Of a DNA stretch of 64,000 nucleotides, positions 31,772 to 44,500 are shown piece by piece. The stretch comes from Pelodera strongyloides. Lineage: Eukaryota > Nematoda > Chromadorea > Rhabditida > Rhabditidae. The stretch covers positions 40,918 through 104,917 of the forward strand of contig JAANDG010000523.1 of the NCBI GenBank assembly GCA_036852015.1, written 5' to 3'. Below the pieces are notes generated by a model. It made no database searches, was not told the DNA's origin, and saw only the letters and a list, made by a program, of their open reading frames with translations. The position numbers and the translations under genes are program-made. Each line of letters starts with the position of its first letter. Position 1 is the stretch's first letter.

Positions 31772-34345
31772 TCAGTGCGCGACAACTCTCTGGAATTTTC
31801 GATATCTGCGTGATCCCGAATAGCTCGCGGAGCCGGAGACTTGAGCGGCGGCGCTTCCGCCTCCGTTCTGGTAACCTCCTGCGGAAACTGGCGCCGGAGC
31901 GGCCACAGGAGCGCTGGCTGCTCCTTGATATCCTCCACCTGCGGCAGCGGTAGGGGCGGAAACCACTGCACTAGCGCCACCTTGGTATCCTCCACCTGCG
32001 GCAGCGGTAGGGGCAGAAACCGCCGCACTAGCGCCACCTTGGTATCCTCCACCAGCTGCAGGGGCAGGTGCAGAAATTGCCGCACTAGCGCCGCCTTGGT
32101 ATCCTCCAGTGGGTGCCGCAGCAGAAACTGGCGCTGAAGCAGCAGCTGCTCCGCCGGAATAAGCACCTCCTGCAGGAGAAGCTTGGGCTCCACTTGAGTA
32201 TCCACCCTCGGAAACTGCAGATGTACGTGGTGGGCAGGGGCAGTAGGCGGCATCGGCTCCGGGGCTACCATCATGGCCTGAAAAATTTGCATATCTGATT
32301 TTATGCCAATAAGTATTAATGTAATTTATCTCTGTCTGCGTATATTTTGTTTATTGGCTGATTGTTCGTTTACTTAGTCCGTCATAGGAAATTATACTTT
32401 GTTGACAATTGTAAATAAAGAAGTACCAGGTTCTCCGGGTGCTCCATCCTGCCCAGGTTGTCCAGGGTTTCCAGGTGGTCCGGGAGGTCCGGGAGGTCCA
32501 GGTTGACCGGGTGGGGGAGAGTAGCCCTCGGATCCACCGGCTCCACCTTCTCCGGGTGGTCCCTGAAATAAGCACCGGTGTTCGTGATAAACAATGAACA
32601 TTGCTATTTGACCGGCCGGTTTTTGAAACCCATCGCGGACAACTGAATTCTTACGTTTTATGCTAATTTACTCGAATTTAGATCGATTTTTTATTCTAAT
32701 TTATGTTCATTTGCATAAGCTGCATAAGAATGCTGGCGTACTTAATGTGTTTCAAAAAGGGCCGGTATTTAGCTTTAAACAATAAGTTGGGTTGATACAT
32801 CGCCGACCCTCCTCTCCGTGTATTCTTTTTTCTAGAGAAAATCAGTATTGGCTGAGTAAACCATTTAATCGGACCCAATCAAATCTTTAAGTTTCACCAA
32901 AAAATATGGCTGGGCATTAGCTTGCCGTTTGTATGGCTCTGATAGAGCCAGCCCTCACCTGAGGTCCAGGAGGTCCAGGTGGGCCAGGAATATGTCTCTC
33001 TCCTGGGTTTCCAGGGGCACCGTTTTGTCCAGGTTCTCCGGGTGCTCCAGGTTGTCCATCGAGTCCAGGTGGACCGGGAGGACCTGGTTGTCCAGGAGCT
33101 GCGTAACCACCTTGTGCTCCAGGGTTTCCTGCGGGTCCAGCTGGTCCGGGTGGGCCATCAGGTCCAGGAGGTCCTGCAGAAAGTATTCAATTTCGTCTTA
33201 GTCTTTCAGTAGTCACTTCTACCCTACAAGTAATTAATAATAATATTTAGTACTGGCAATGAATCAGATTAGATGTGCAGCTTCATTACGAATGCCCCTA
33301 CATAGCTTCAAACTTCAGAAATGACAAAACTACTATGGACTACAAAAAATTAGAAAGAAAATGAGAACCATGAACTTTCATAATTCTCAAATAAGACCAC
33401 CTACCGGGTGGTCCTCCTGGGCACTTGACGCATTCTTTCATTTGCGGGTAAGTGTCTTGGAGTGATGGTGTGCTTCCAGGTTGACCAGGTTGTCCGGGAG
33501 TGCCTGGTTCTCCATCGGAGCCCGGTTGTCCGGGAGCGCCGGGAGGACCCGGGGGGCATCCAGAGGACTTAGCGGCGCAATCTAAATTCATTTATTCGGG
33601 TATCGTCAAAAATGCTTACTAATTATCAGCGTGTAACTTTATTTCGTTTTCTCTAGGCTTAGGCTTAGGCTGACATAAACCGACCGAGAAGAACTATATC
33701 TCCAGAACTAATAGCAGATAGGTTTAATGAAAATAGTTCGATAATATAATTATTTCCAAAAAAAAACAAGTGGCTCATTTTTGTAAGTATGGCCCTGGCA
33801 AGATGCACCAGCACACAAATAACTTACTGCACTGTCCGCCGCCTGCGCTCGCGGCTCCTCCACTGACCGCCTGAGCGTAGCCACCGCCTCGCCGAGTTCG
33901 CGACACGATCATTTCGAATCCATCTTCGCCATGACGCATGCTCTTCCAAGCGTCGTTGGACATTATCTGAATACGAAAAACACGTTTCTGAGCACTGATA
34001 AATCTCAAATTGGTCTCCACTTTTTCGGTAAGACATGATGAGTCAACGACGGTATTTTTGTGGTTTCGTCCATAATTTCCTTTTACTGTGTGGTAGGGAT
34101 GTCCCGGGTTTGGTAGTTTATTGATCGTACTGTAGCCGTTAGAGTCAATAAACAAACAAGGAATTATTTTGAAAATGGATATTCAATGGATTGCTTCCTA
34201 CCTTAAACCGGGCCATGTCGCCCAAGAGTTGATCTTGGAAGGTGTTGATGTCGCAGAATATATGAGCGACTGTTACAATAGTCACCAGCGTCGCAGCCGC
34301 AGACGCTCCGGCGACGAGACGTAAACCCCAGTTTGAGCTGCCCAT
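31772..34345 (-). CDS. Cuticle collagen B with Tyr/Gln/Gly/Ala repeat tail
   Basis: Predicted 438 residues. Minus-strand exons: 34345-34202, 33966-33828, 33581-33405, 33173-32959, 32562-32427, 32277-31772, summing to a whole number of codons. N-terminal anchor [20 protein letters not shown], then the collagen N-domain, then SRTRRGGGY (processing-type basic site). Three Gly-X-Y regions are separated by Cys breaks ([16 protein letters not shown]). The last exon runs through YCPCPPR into a tail of about 150 residues with four or five [12 protein letters not shown] repeats and a basic end ([13 protein letters not shown]). Domain order, the ECVKC break, YCPCPPR, the following RTSAV (RTAAV in A) and the convergent position mark it as a paralogue of collagen A. 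The intron 32563-32958 holds a MITE. A cuticle role is inferred from the family. Confidence 0.9.
32608..32779. repeat. MITE family 1, copy C
   Basis: Left arm GACCGGCCGGTTTTTGAAAC, right arm GTTTCAAAAAGGGCCGGTAT followed by AGCTTTAAA. The outer left end has decayed. Lies in a collagen B intron. Confidence 0.7.
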
Positions 34346-34392
34346 TTGAGTCTTGATAGGATCTCAACAGTGAAGTGTTCCTTAGTTTCCTG

Positions 34393-34402
34393 CCTTTTAT
34401 AG
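34393..34402 (-). promoter_or_regulatory. TATA box of collagen B
   Basis: CTATAAAAGG on the minus strand, 48-57 bp upstream of the ATG at 34345. Confidence 0.65.
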
Positions 34403-35515
34403 CATTTGGGCAGTCATTCTTCCCCCGTTAGTCTATCTTGGCTTGAACTAGTATTGGAATAGTAGAAGATCTTATCGTGCAAACAGTGTGACACACGACA
34501 TACTGGAAGAATAAGAGTTTGTTTACAAACCAGGAAAACTCCTAACGTTTCATATTTATGGGTGATAGTTTATGGAAATAGAAGAAAACTTTTCTGAAAT
34601 CAGAACATAGCCTATCGAAGATTTATTGTTTCCATACAGAAAAAGAATTGGAAAACATACAGATTGGAATTTCGAAGACAAATAAACAGTGGCCAAAAAA
34701 TGGCTTATTACACCTAAAATTTGACATTTCTTTTGATTTTCATTACTGTTTTATTACCACAAGTTACTGTAATAATGTATGTATGTAGTATGTATGTAAT
34801 CTCACTGGGTTTGACCATTTCCTTGCTATAACTACCGTAATCCAAGTTGACAATTCCCTGAAAATCAATTTCGGCGTGGTACTACGAATAGCGTAGTGAC
34901 CCTTTCCGAATAAAATTTTTTGTGCACTTCGTTTTACTATTCGTTTTCTATTGTTAGTTTTGTTGTTTTAAGGCTATCTTATCCTAATTATGTTCGGTAG
35001 CATGTGTGTGATCCGCTTGTATGTGTTGCACAGCTTCCCAACACAATAATTTATTGGGATCGTGGGTTTTTGCGTAACATCTTCCTTCTTTGTGAACCTG
35101 CACTTCTTAACGTGTTTTCTCAGTGTCCACATGTTTTTCATTCATCTTTTGAATATGCGGTGCAAGGGTAACTCCTACAGTTGTCGAGTTTGCGCGCAGG
35201 AACCTAAGATATTCGACGCAATTCGGAGTTTCATTTTGCGTACTATCCTGCTCTCGTATCCTGAAAATACTGATAATATAAGATGTATCTATATGACGAA
35301 CCAGCGTAAAATAGAGTCGTGTCTTTGCATAACGACGCACTCGTAAATAAGACAGACGGAATAACACCCGCTCGCTGTTTCAATCCCCCTTCTCTTCTTC
35401 TTCATACTTTTCAATTCCCCAGAACCAAAACTGAGAACTCTCTTTGTCCTTCTGAAATTTTGTCGTTATTTTAATTATTATTTCTAATGTCTTATGTCTG
35501 TTCCGCAGCATCCTT
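34403..35515. other. Divergent spacer between collagen B and COX6C
   Basis: AT-rich DNA that should hold the collagen B upstream regulatory region. No exons or clear repeats recognised. Confidence 0.5.
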
Positions 35516-35525
35516 TTTTTTGCAG
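35516..35525 (+). promoter_or_regulatory. Putative spliced-leader acceptor of COX6C
   Basis: A T-run followed by TGCAG ends one base before the ATG at 35527. Confidence 0.55.
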
Positions 35526-35526
35526 A

Positions 35527-36518
35527 ATGGCCCCTGCTGCTATGCGTGGTATGCTCCACACTTCCGGCCGCAAGGCTCTGGGTATTTCCTTCATCGCATC
35601 AGTTGGAGTGACCGCCGCCTTCCTGTTCGGATACGTCCAGCCTCGTCACGAGAGATACGAAGAGTTCTTCAAGTAAGCGATTAATATTTTTTGGCTGTTT
35701 TTTGTTCCGTATGTGAAAGCATGTTTTGAATTGTAGTAAATCTGTCTAACGTGGTCTAAAGCTCCTTCTTAGATTTTAACCACATTATGCTGTTTGACTT
35801 TAGAATACGAGTATTTCGAAGTGTCTACCATTTCATGTATCCTTTCTCGATCCATATACTAATACTAGTAATTTCCGACGCAAAATTTAATATATCTTGT
35901 TGACAAAACGTGGACACCAAGAAAATCGAACGTAGCGAAAATTCACCAACAGGTATCATGCAATCATTATTTTTGAATGTATGCCGAGAGTTTTTCTTTG
36001 TATCAACATTTTTTGAGTTTAATCTGTCTTAGCGCGAATCACAAAATTAACTGTAGACGATTTTGATTTAGCCGAGTGATTTATTTAGTCGTGTGACTTG
36101 TGATAGGCGGACAGTTCCAAATAAGCTCATTTTTTATTTTATTTCTCTTACAGCAATGTTTTTAGTCAGCTTTATTTTCATTTTTCTTTATCAAACTCAT
36201 CAACTCCGGGTATAAGTCGATGGGGAAAATTACGCAACAACTATCATATCTGAGTGAAACATCGATAACACGTGCATATTCGTATCCCCTAGAAAATAGC
36301 CACTCACTGAGCTAAACTTGCTAAACTAAAATAAACTGACCATCTCACGCCCCCTTTCAGACATGTTCACATTATTTATGATTCTTTTTTCCAGGACCTA
36401 CGACCCGTACGCGCGCATGAAGGAGATCTGTGCCCACAACAAGGGATACCTGCACACATGCCCTCAAGAATTGGCCAAGCTCTACGAAGAGAAAGGAAAG
36501 CCTATTGCCGATCTTTAA
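35527..36518 (+). CDS. COX6C: Cytochrome c oxidase subunit 6C-like protein
   Basis: Predicted 89-residue subunit of mitochondrial complex IV in the inner membrane. Exons 35527-35672 and 36395-36518 (phase 2 junction). MAPAAMRGML is followed by a single membrane segment (about residues 18-36, ALGISFIASVGVTAAFLFGY) and then a hydrophilic tail, RHERYEEFFKTYDPYARMKE. This matches the animal COX6C layout of a short N-terminus, one helix, and a Tyr-X-X-Phe-(Tyr/Phe) stretch leading to a (Asn/Thr)-Tyr-Asp motif and a Met-(Lys) region. It is about 14 residues longer than vertebrate COX6C because of a Cys-containing C-terminus (CAHNKGYLHTC). The poly(A) signal is at 36582. Confidence 0.8.
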
Positions 36519-36581
36519 ATACTCTAATTTTCTCTACCTACTCTCTAATGTCGAACCTTTCTAGTTTTTCCTTATTAGAAT

Positions 36582-36587
36582 AATAAA
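36582..36587 (+). terminator. Poly(A) signal of COX6C
   Basis: AATAAA 64 bp after the stop. Confidence 0.7.
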
Positions 36588-36874
36588 GGAATTGTTCAGC
36601 GAGAGTTTCTTGTTTGTTGCTGGCGCACTGCGCAGTTACACACTACCACTTCGATTTGCATAAATGTAGCTACTAGGCAGGGATGGTTTCGGGTTCCTTT
36701 CTTTGCCCTGTGCCTGTTAATGTATTCCTGTGACTTGTTTTCTGTGAGTAGTAAGTGGTCGTTGGCATACAGTCCTAAGTGGTAACTCTAGGTTTTATGT
36801 GTATTTGCTGTCGGCTGGAACCATGTATAACTTGTTGTACTTTAGTTGCTGCAAAACTCGGGTATGACTGACGG

Positions 36875-37014
36875 TTTAAAGCGAAATACTACCCGGTTTT
36901 TGAAACGCATCGTGGGCAACTGAATTTCTACGTATTTATGTTCATTTGTATAAACAGCATAAGAATGCTCGTCAACTCGATGTGTTTCAAAAACAGGCCG
37001 GTATTTCGCTTTAA
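36875..37014. repeat. MITE family 1, copy D
   Basis: Ends TTAAAGCGAAATAC and GTATTTCGCTTTAA, both carrying TTAA. Inner arms CCCGGTTTTTGAAACGCATC and TGTGTTTCAAAAACAGG. Confidence 0.85.
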
Positions 37015-37895
37015 CTGATATGCTGTTAGCCATAGGGCACGTGTTGTAAATGGCTCACATGTGATGTCCCTGAGAAGTGCTTCAGTGTCTGAGTACTAGA
37101 AATAGAAGGAGACTGCTAACACTGGAACGAGGGCGATGCTATCTTTGGTTTGCCAGTTGAGGTGTGAGTAATACGAGAAGCTGCTTTTGACACTCTTGAA
37201 ACATGGTTTGTGGATTTTTATGGAGAGTAGAGAGTAGAGAGAGGGATAGATGGAGAAAGAGAGGAATAGAGAGAGAGTAAGAACAGGAGAGGTAAGGAAA
37301 GAGAGCAAGAAAAAAACAGAGAGAGAGAGAGAGAGCATGTGCTTCTCCAGTGGCTAGCTAACCCCTGAGGGGAAAGTGAGACCGGTTTCGAAGGACTGCA
37401 GAGCATGTCGAGAACAATGGTTGAGTAGTAGTTGCAGGCTTGGTATCGTCTATACGATGGGAAACAATAAGGAAAGACTATTGACAGTATTTTATTATAT
37501 TTGTTTAGTATGAAACCTGAGATGTAGTTTTGGCGCGTTACTAGCCCGTATTCAATTTTAGGTCGCGGAACTTGGTCCGTTCAGCCCGAGAATACGGGCT
37601 ACTGTGGGTAGGTTTCGGCATCCCGAACCTTTCGTGGCCGCTGGGGACTTTGAAAGGTTCTGTTCTTTAAAGTTCCATTGGGAACCTTGAAAGGAGATGT
37701 TAACGGTTACACTCGGACGGACATTTTTTACGCGCATATGGCTGAACCTGAGCTGGCTGAATACTGTAATATCGTATGTAGTATTTATGCATATGCAGAA
37801 ACCCTTTGAGTCGGAGGTTATGTCATGTTTTTCAAGGAGCGTGACCTTTGGCATAGATAGTTTCACGTGAAAAGTGAAGTACTGACGATGATGGT

Positions 37896-37896
<1 letters not shown>

Positions 37897-37933
<37 letters not shown>

Positions 37934-37997
37934 GAGAAGAGAGAAATGAAAAGTAAAACCCTGAAGGTCTACAGGAAGAGAGAGAGAGAGAGAGAGA
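37897..37997. repeat. AG microsatellites
   Basis: Two AG dinucleotide runs (37897-37930 and 37976-37997) separated by purine-rich sequence. Confidence 0.9.
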
Positions 37998-38518
37998 CAT
38001 AGGAGGCGGAGCTAATTCTGCTATTACAGCTACTTCCACTACCACAATTGACCGAAACCATTATCAATTTCTTTTGTTTTGCCAATTGAATGATGTTCAT
38101 TGTTCTATTTCTTTGTTGTTTTCCTAAGGGTGGGGTTTCAAGGCTGGTGGTAGGTGCTGGTGCCACTGGGCTGTGAGACTCACCCTGGGGCTCTTTATTC
38201 AAAACATCAAAACCGCGTGTCATACTGCTTTAACTTTCCCTGATTTTCTTAATATTCACTTCTTGTGGTTTTGTTTTGTCCTGCATAGTACTGCTCTTCT
38301 TGTGATAATTTTGAAATATTTAGAATATTAATTAGTATTATGATTCGTAGAACAAATAAGAATAAAAAAGTGTGCTTCGACTAGGATAATTATAAATTAC
38401 AGTAGTGGAAAATTTCCGGCAATCATCCTCATCCAGGAAATGGAGGAAAAGTAACGTGCCTTGCTTTACGTATATGCTGAAACATTGCTCTTCGGCATAT
38501 AAATTTCCGAAATTATTA

Positions 38519-38525
38519 TTTTCAG
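38519..38525 (+). promoter_or_regulatory. Putative spliced-leader acceptor of the astacin gene
   Basis: TTTTCAG ends 12 bases before the ATG at 38538, supporting that start. Confidence 0.5.
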
Positions 38526-38537
38526 GGTCAATTTTCC

Positions 38538-41500
38538 ATGGTTCCGCATCGGTTATTTTTTATTTTTGTTTTTGTACGGTGTACCCAGGTGAGGAATATT
38601 TACATGCATATTTATTTTAATTACCATTTATTGTCCAATTTCATGTGTCGTGACGACTTAGAGTTAAAGCGAAATACCGGCTGGTTTTTGAAAAGCGTCG
38701 TGGACAGCTGAATTCTTACGTATTTATGCAAATTTGTTCGAATTTAGCTCGATTATTTATTCTAGCTTATATATTCATTTGCATGAGCTGCATAATAATG
38801 CTGGTGTACTCGATGTGTTTCAAAAACCGGCCGGTAGTTCGCTTTAAGATTACGACATTACTCGCACACGTATACTTTGTTTGACTCGCAAGCAACATGC
38901 ATTCATTACTATTATGAATGGAAAGAGCGCGTAGCTCCGAAACGTAAACGTAAGCCGGTTAGATTATAGTTAGCTCTCCCAACTGTAACTGACTTGACAG
39001 CCAATACTGTTCAAGGACTTTTATCTTTTTAGTGAATGATTCATGCAAATTTCCTGTCTTTCGATTGTCTCTTTCCACCTTCTCTCTCCCCCTCTCTCTC
39101 CTTCCTAATCTCTCTGTCTCTCTCTCTCTGTCATGTCACACACAAAACAAAAATTAGATTTCTTACTATGCACTAAGTAAGCACATCAAATCTTGAAACT
39201 ATAATTACGCAGTAGAAGATATACCATGGTACTTCACGGCTCAATGCTCAATAGTGCTCAAAGCTTGTGCCTAGTTCCGCAGATGTCCCGAACAGAGTGG
39301 GCGGCGAGTTCCAGATTGCAAATTTTTCGAAAAGTCCTTAATCCTTAGGTCTGGCTAAGGAGGGATCACCTTTTTACAATTTCATGTCTTTTAGGCTCAA
39401 GACTTTCTCTCATTTTTCAAACCATTCCTTGGTAGTGGAATTGGTGCCAATAATGGTGGAGGAGGAGGGAGCCCTGCCGCCGGCTTTGGGGTGAGCAATT
39501 ATAATTTGACAGAAATTATAAATTATGCACTCCTGCGATTGTAGTTTTTTCAGCACTTCACAGATATAAGTTTTTTCTGCACTCACGTAATTACGGAATT
39601 GAGTTCTTATCATTTGACTGCAATAGTTTGTCCGTTCGTCGGCACTCATGTTACGTTTCAAAGGGGCGTTAGATTGAGCCCTGCTAGTTGATAGAAATAG
39701 TTTGTTAGTTTGTCCGAGCGCACGTTACGCTACAAAGAATAGATGGTCCAGGCATGTTAGACTGAGCCCTGGCTTTTGAAATAACCGACTTATATTTCAG
39801 AGTTTGCTGGGCAACTTTGCCGGCACGGGAAACAATGCTGGCGCGGGCAGTAATATGCCGTTTGGTGAATTTGCACAACTGGGAATGCAATTATTAAACA
39901 AGGTGGGAGAAGCCTGAATTACAAGAGCACCCTAGTTATATTACTAATTTTTGTTTATTTGTATACTCCTTATAGGTATAGGTGGGGCGGATGTTTTATT
40001 TCCATATTCTATTGTTTATCAAGTACGGATGATTTTCTCATAGTGAGAGAAAGTTTGTTTCCGTGATATGATGTCGCCGCAATCAGTGTGCGTGGGCATT
40101 CCCGCCATAGCTGCGCGAAAATGACGCCGCACATGTTTTCACCGTCACCTGGAGCTGCGATATGTAGAAATAGAATGTTCAGAATCCTCAGTCGCAACGC
40201 AACGGTTTTGCTCCAATGATGGCGCAGTTCTTTGTGAGTTCGTGCACACAAACGAGCACGCAAACGTGACAATGAGCACCTTTTATCTTTGCTCTTGAAT
40301 TTGCATGTTCCCCTTTCACCTGCACAAGTCAAAGAAGTCTCCCATGCATATGGTCACATGCTTATATGTCTTTATGCATATGGTCATATACTTTGTTCAT
40401 ATTGTCACATATTGTCGCTCTTGAATCTGAATCAATGCTTTTTTTGCTCCAGTTTCTTTGCCCACACATTCATCTACACTACAGAAAAACCCTCACAATT
40501 TGCAGCATTAGCTTGGCCACTTTATTTGAAAAAAACTTTTATTAATTAGTTTATTTGAGGGAGGTGGCGGAGGTCCTAAGCCACCGCAGCCTGCTCCAGG
40601 AGCTGGTATTTCAACCACAGACTATGATGAATTTCAGGTAAGAGTTGTTGATCTCTCTACTCATTGCTTACTCTGATGCTTATGACTTATGATTAGGCTT
40701 GGTGAATAGCTCATCCAACAATGCATGCCAGACTCCGCCTTACTGCCACACCGCTATAGCCTCATGCCGCCTTAATTCTCGACTCATAACGCTCAATAGC
40801 TTCATTTCTACCGCTATTCTCTATGCTATGATATTGTTTTGGTATCACAGTTTCTTCTGCTATGACCGTGTTTTAACAAGGGAACCGTGCACCATGGAAT
40901 CGCCCTTTAGAGTCGCAAACGGCACAGTTTTGCAGAAAATTTCATGCTTTACAACTTTGTCATTGAAATATCTATATGATAGATAAGGCTCGATTCAGCA
41001 AAGTCCGCCACAGCGACGTCCACCACCACCGAAGCCCAACAAGAAACCGCCTGGCCAGGGATTCAAGACTGCTGCGCAGCGTGCGGACGCAGCGCGGAAA
41101 CAAGCGCACCGCGAGTGGCAGCAGATGAGGGCGCAGCAAGCAGCAAAGCAGAGAGCTGTAAGATAACTGATGTGATTAGAGTGAGACTGATGCTATGGGT
41201 TCTGTTTTTGTGGTGTTGGTGCTGTGGTCATCGTTTCCGTTCTTTTGGTGTCTGATCTTCGGTGCTTCAGTTGATTTGTTTTTGGTTCCTGTTGGTGTGG
41301 TTTGCACGATTTCACAGTTTATTTTGTTTCTTGGCGTGATTCACTAATATTGACACTGAGATCTGGGTTTTCTCAATATGTAGAATAAGAGCAAGAATGG
41401 TGAAGTGTGGTGATAGTGTAGTGGTTAATTATAGGTTCGGTTCCCACTTGTCGAATATCTTTTTAGTAAGGCACTCTGTTCCTCTTCTAATTTGAATTGA

Positions 41501-44500
41501 ACTAACAACTGGTCCTCCTGATTTGATTTAGTTTGGGTGAATATGTTGGGAACTTCGTTATTATTACGATCTCGTTAGTGTCACTAATCCAACGCCAGGG
41601 TTTTTCTTGGTTGCAGTTCTTTGATGTAAGTCACCTTGGGTTTACTGTAATCTAACATTTTGGATTTCTTTGATAAGCGATGTAGGCCTAATGCGTGGAT
41701 TATTTTGGTTCTTGCCCCCAAAAATTTTCCGACCCATCACCCACTATTTGTCGACAACTCAAAGACCATTTGGTGACCATTTGCAGACGGTTTCCGAGTA
41801 AAGAGTCACCAAATAGTTTCCCTGTTTCCTCTAAGACTGCCTCAAATCGGTTTAGAAGCAGCAGACTCCAAAAGCACAGCCACAGCCGGGTGACGCCGAA
41901 GAAAGACGACTGCTAAAAGAGTTGAGAGAACTCGAAAGACAAGAGAGACAGGAGAGACGGAGAGAGAACTTGGAGAGGAGGAAGGTGGGGCATCGGAGTA
42001 TGGTGGGCGTACTGGGTTTGGGGGTGTCGGAGGATGTCGGAGGACGTCGTGGTGATTAAATATCCAGGACAAGGGCTCGTATTTTGTACTTGCGAAATTG
42101 TGACGCTCCACTGAAGTTGTATAGGCAGTAGTCATCGGTTTTGAGATTAGCTACGAGATTTTCGTTAACTTCGATAGTTTACTTGAACTTCTCATGTGCC
42201 GTGAAAGATTGTAAACGCACGAAAACACACGGCACCTATAAACGAACAAAGAATTTGCTTTGTGTTTAGCTATTTGCTTGCGTTTTCTATACGAGCCGTT
42301 TCACAAAGCACTAAATAGCTTGTCTTATCTGTCACATTGTCTGCCTACGCCGCTGAACTCTTGCTAACACTGGCAACATAATTGGACTAATATCCAAATT
42401 ATATGTGGCCCAAAATTTGCATTTTCATTTTCAGAATCAACAGAATAGGAGACCTGGACCAGGAGCAGCACCACGTCCACAACCGCCAAGACCACCACCT
42501 CCACCGGCTCCGGTCAGTTTTAAGATTTATTTTTAGGAGCGTCCTCTTTACTTATTAGGTTCATTATTTTGTCAACGAAACTCAAGAGTTGCGCGCGGCA
42601 ACAGTTTGGGGGTGTTTCCCGCAAAAGAATTTGATGCGCGCCGCAAAAGTTTTTTCACTCCCACCGGTTGCCGTTTTGGTGCGGGAAACACCCCCAAACC
42701 GTTGCCGAAAAGGTGCGGAAACGGTGCGGGATAAGTAGCAACTGCAAAAAGAAAGCAACGTGTTGGATTCGAACCCTACACTCTTGTTAGATAACTTCTC
42801 TGAACAGCGCCTTAGACCACTCGGCCTCACAACACATGTGAAAAATGTGCTTGCGGAAAAATATTAGTACAACGACTGCACTAACGGCAGATCCTCCGAG
42901 CGCTTTCAAAAACGTTGCCGAAAAGGTGCGGAAATGGTGCGGGGCGCAAGTTGCGCGCCGCACCATTTCCGCACCGTTTCCGCACCTTTTCGGGAAACAC
43001 TTTGCGCGCCATTTCTATTCCGCGCGCATTTTGTTTCCCATTCCTTTGCGGCGCGCATTTTGTTTCCCGAAATGGTGCGGCGCGCAACTCATCGGCTCTC
43101 AGTGGTGGCTTGGTTGGCTGCATGTCTATGTGCGTGTGTACGTGTATACTCCTTCTATATTTTCAGTAACAAGTTTGACAGTTATCTTTTACAAGTTACA
43201 AGATCCATTTTCATCAGCGAACTCTCTACGTGTTCATGCTAGGATTAAAAAAGTTGACTTAGAAATGTACTATACAAATATTATATTTTTCCGCCGTTTT
43301 CTCTAGTAATTATCTAAGCAATTGCAGCATCAGATGACGTTAATTGATGAGGATTACGAGGATGAGATTCCGATGCAATTAACCGGAGCCAGGAATATGC
43401 AACAAGCTGCCCCACCGCCTCCGGGACGGTTTACACCCAGGCGTACGTAAACTGCAATGTTTTGGAATTGCGCTTGGCTGACTTCGCCGGCCCTAATTTA
43501 ACCCTATGCTTTACATTTTCTGCTTTTGAATATTAGCTCTTCAGCACCGGCACAGAGGCCCAGAAAAAATGTGCAGCTTGTTTTTGTCAGTAAAAACACA
43601 AGTAAATCATAAGAGTTTATCACAATCTAGTCTATCTCGTATCAACATACATAGGAGGTTCCAAAATAAGTTGCAACTTTTCAACAACGAACAAAGGACT
43701 ACATGGGCCTGAGATCTTAGAACTGTTCAATTTATATTTCTTATGAACATGCTTTGCTTTATGCTGCCATATTAAGATTCACTTACGTAAGTTTGCTAAT
43801 GTATAATGTACAAGCTTATTTTTCTTCTTCTATGCTTTTGTGACTTTACCTGTAGCTAACTCACTATATGAAAATAGGAAAAGTATGGTTCCCTACGGCC
43901 GTGAGATTGCTATAGCACCCCTGCCTTGCGGCGCACGGAACTCGGGGTCTTTGCTGAAACGACTTTGGCATAGTTGCTCATTCTGAGCCCATGAACGTAA
44001 CACATTTCTAGGCATACTGACAAAGGAAAGAATAACTCATCGCTACAGTCGTAGTAACTCTTATTAGAATAAATCTTCATCTTATAGATAGGTGAAAGTA
44101 TTGTACCACCTTAAATTAGCTCAAGCACATGTACAAATTGCTTTCGTTTAACAGTTCATTCACATTCACTTGTTTCTGTAAATATGACGAATAAACAATT
44201 TTTCCTTGCTTCTTGGCTACTTGCTTACTAACAGTTGTACTCTCACAACATACAAACAAGCAACTAATAGCATGAACTGCGTTTTTATGCATGCAGTAGT
44301 AAAAAAACTCAATCAATTTCACATAGAGAACAAGCTACAGTATATGTTATATTACAGTATATTACAGTATATGCTTCCTAAACATTCAACGCATGTAAAT
44401 AGTGTGCAATAAAAAAAAATATAAAAAAAAATCTTGGTGGGATTGCCCATGTACCTAACGCTTGGTAGAAGTATCGTAAAGCTTCATCGACGCAAACGAT

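Larger units (their letters stand above)
36588..38518. other. Spacer between COX6C and the astacin gene
   Basis: Contains MITE copy D and purine-rich AG tracts at 37205-37335, 37897-37930 and 37976-37997, which create false open frames. No gene seen. Confidence 0.6.

Noticed and set aside
31624..32292. 222-residue minus-strand open frame over collagen B exon 6
   Set aside because: Out of frame with the Gly-X-Y/YCPCPPR reading; the frame that joins to the upstream collagen exons is different and ends at 31772.
38405..38620. 71-residue open frame starting at 38405 as a separate small gene
   Set aside because: A different frame in the same place gives a signal peptide ending in CAG and a GTGAGG donor that joins in phase to the astacin exon at 39395.
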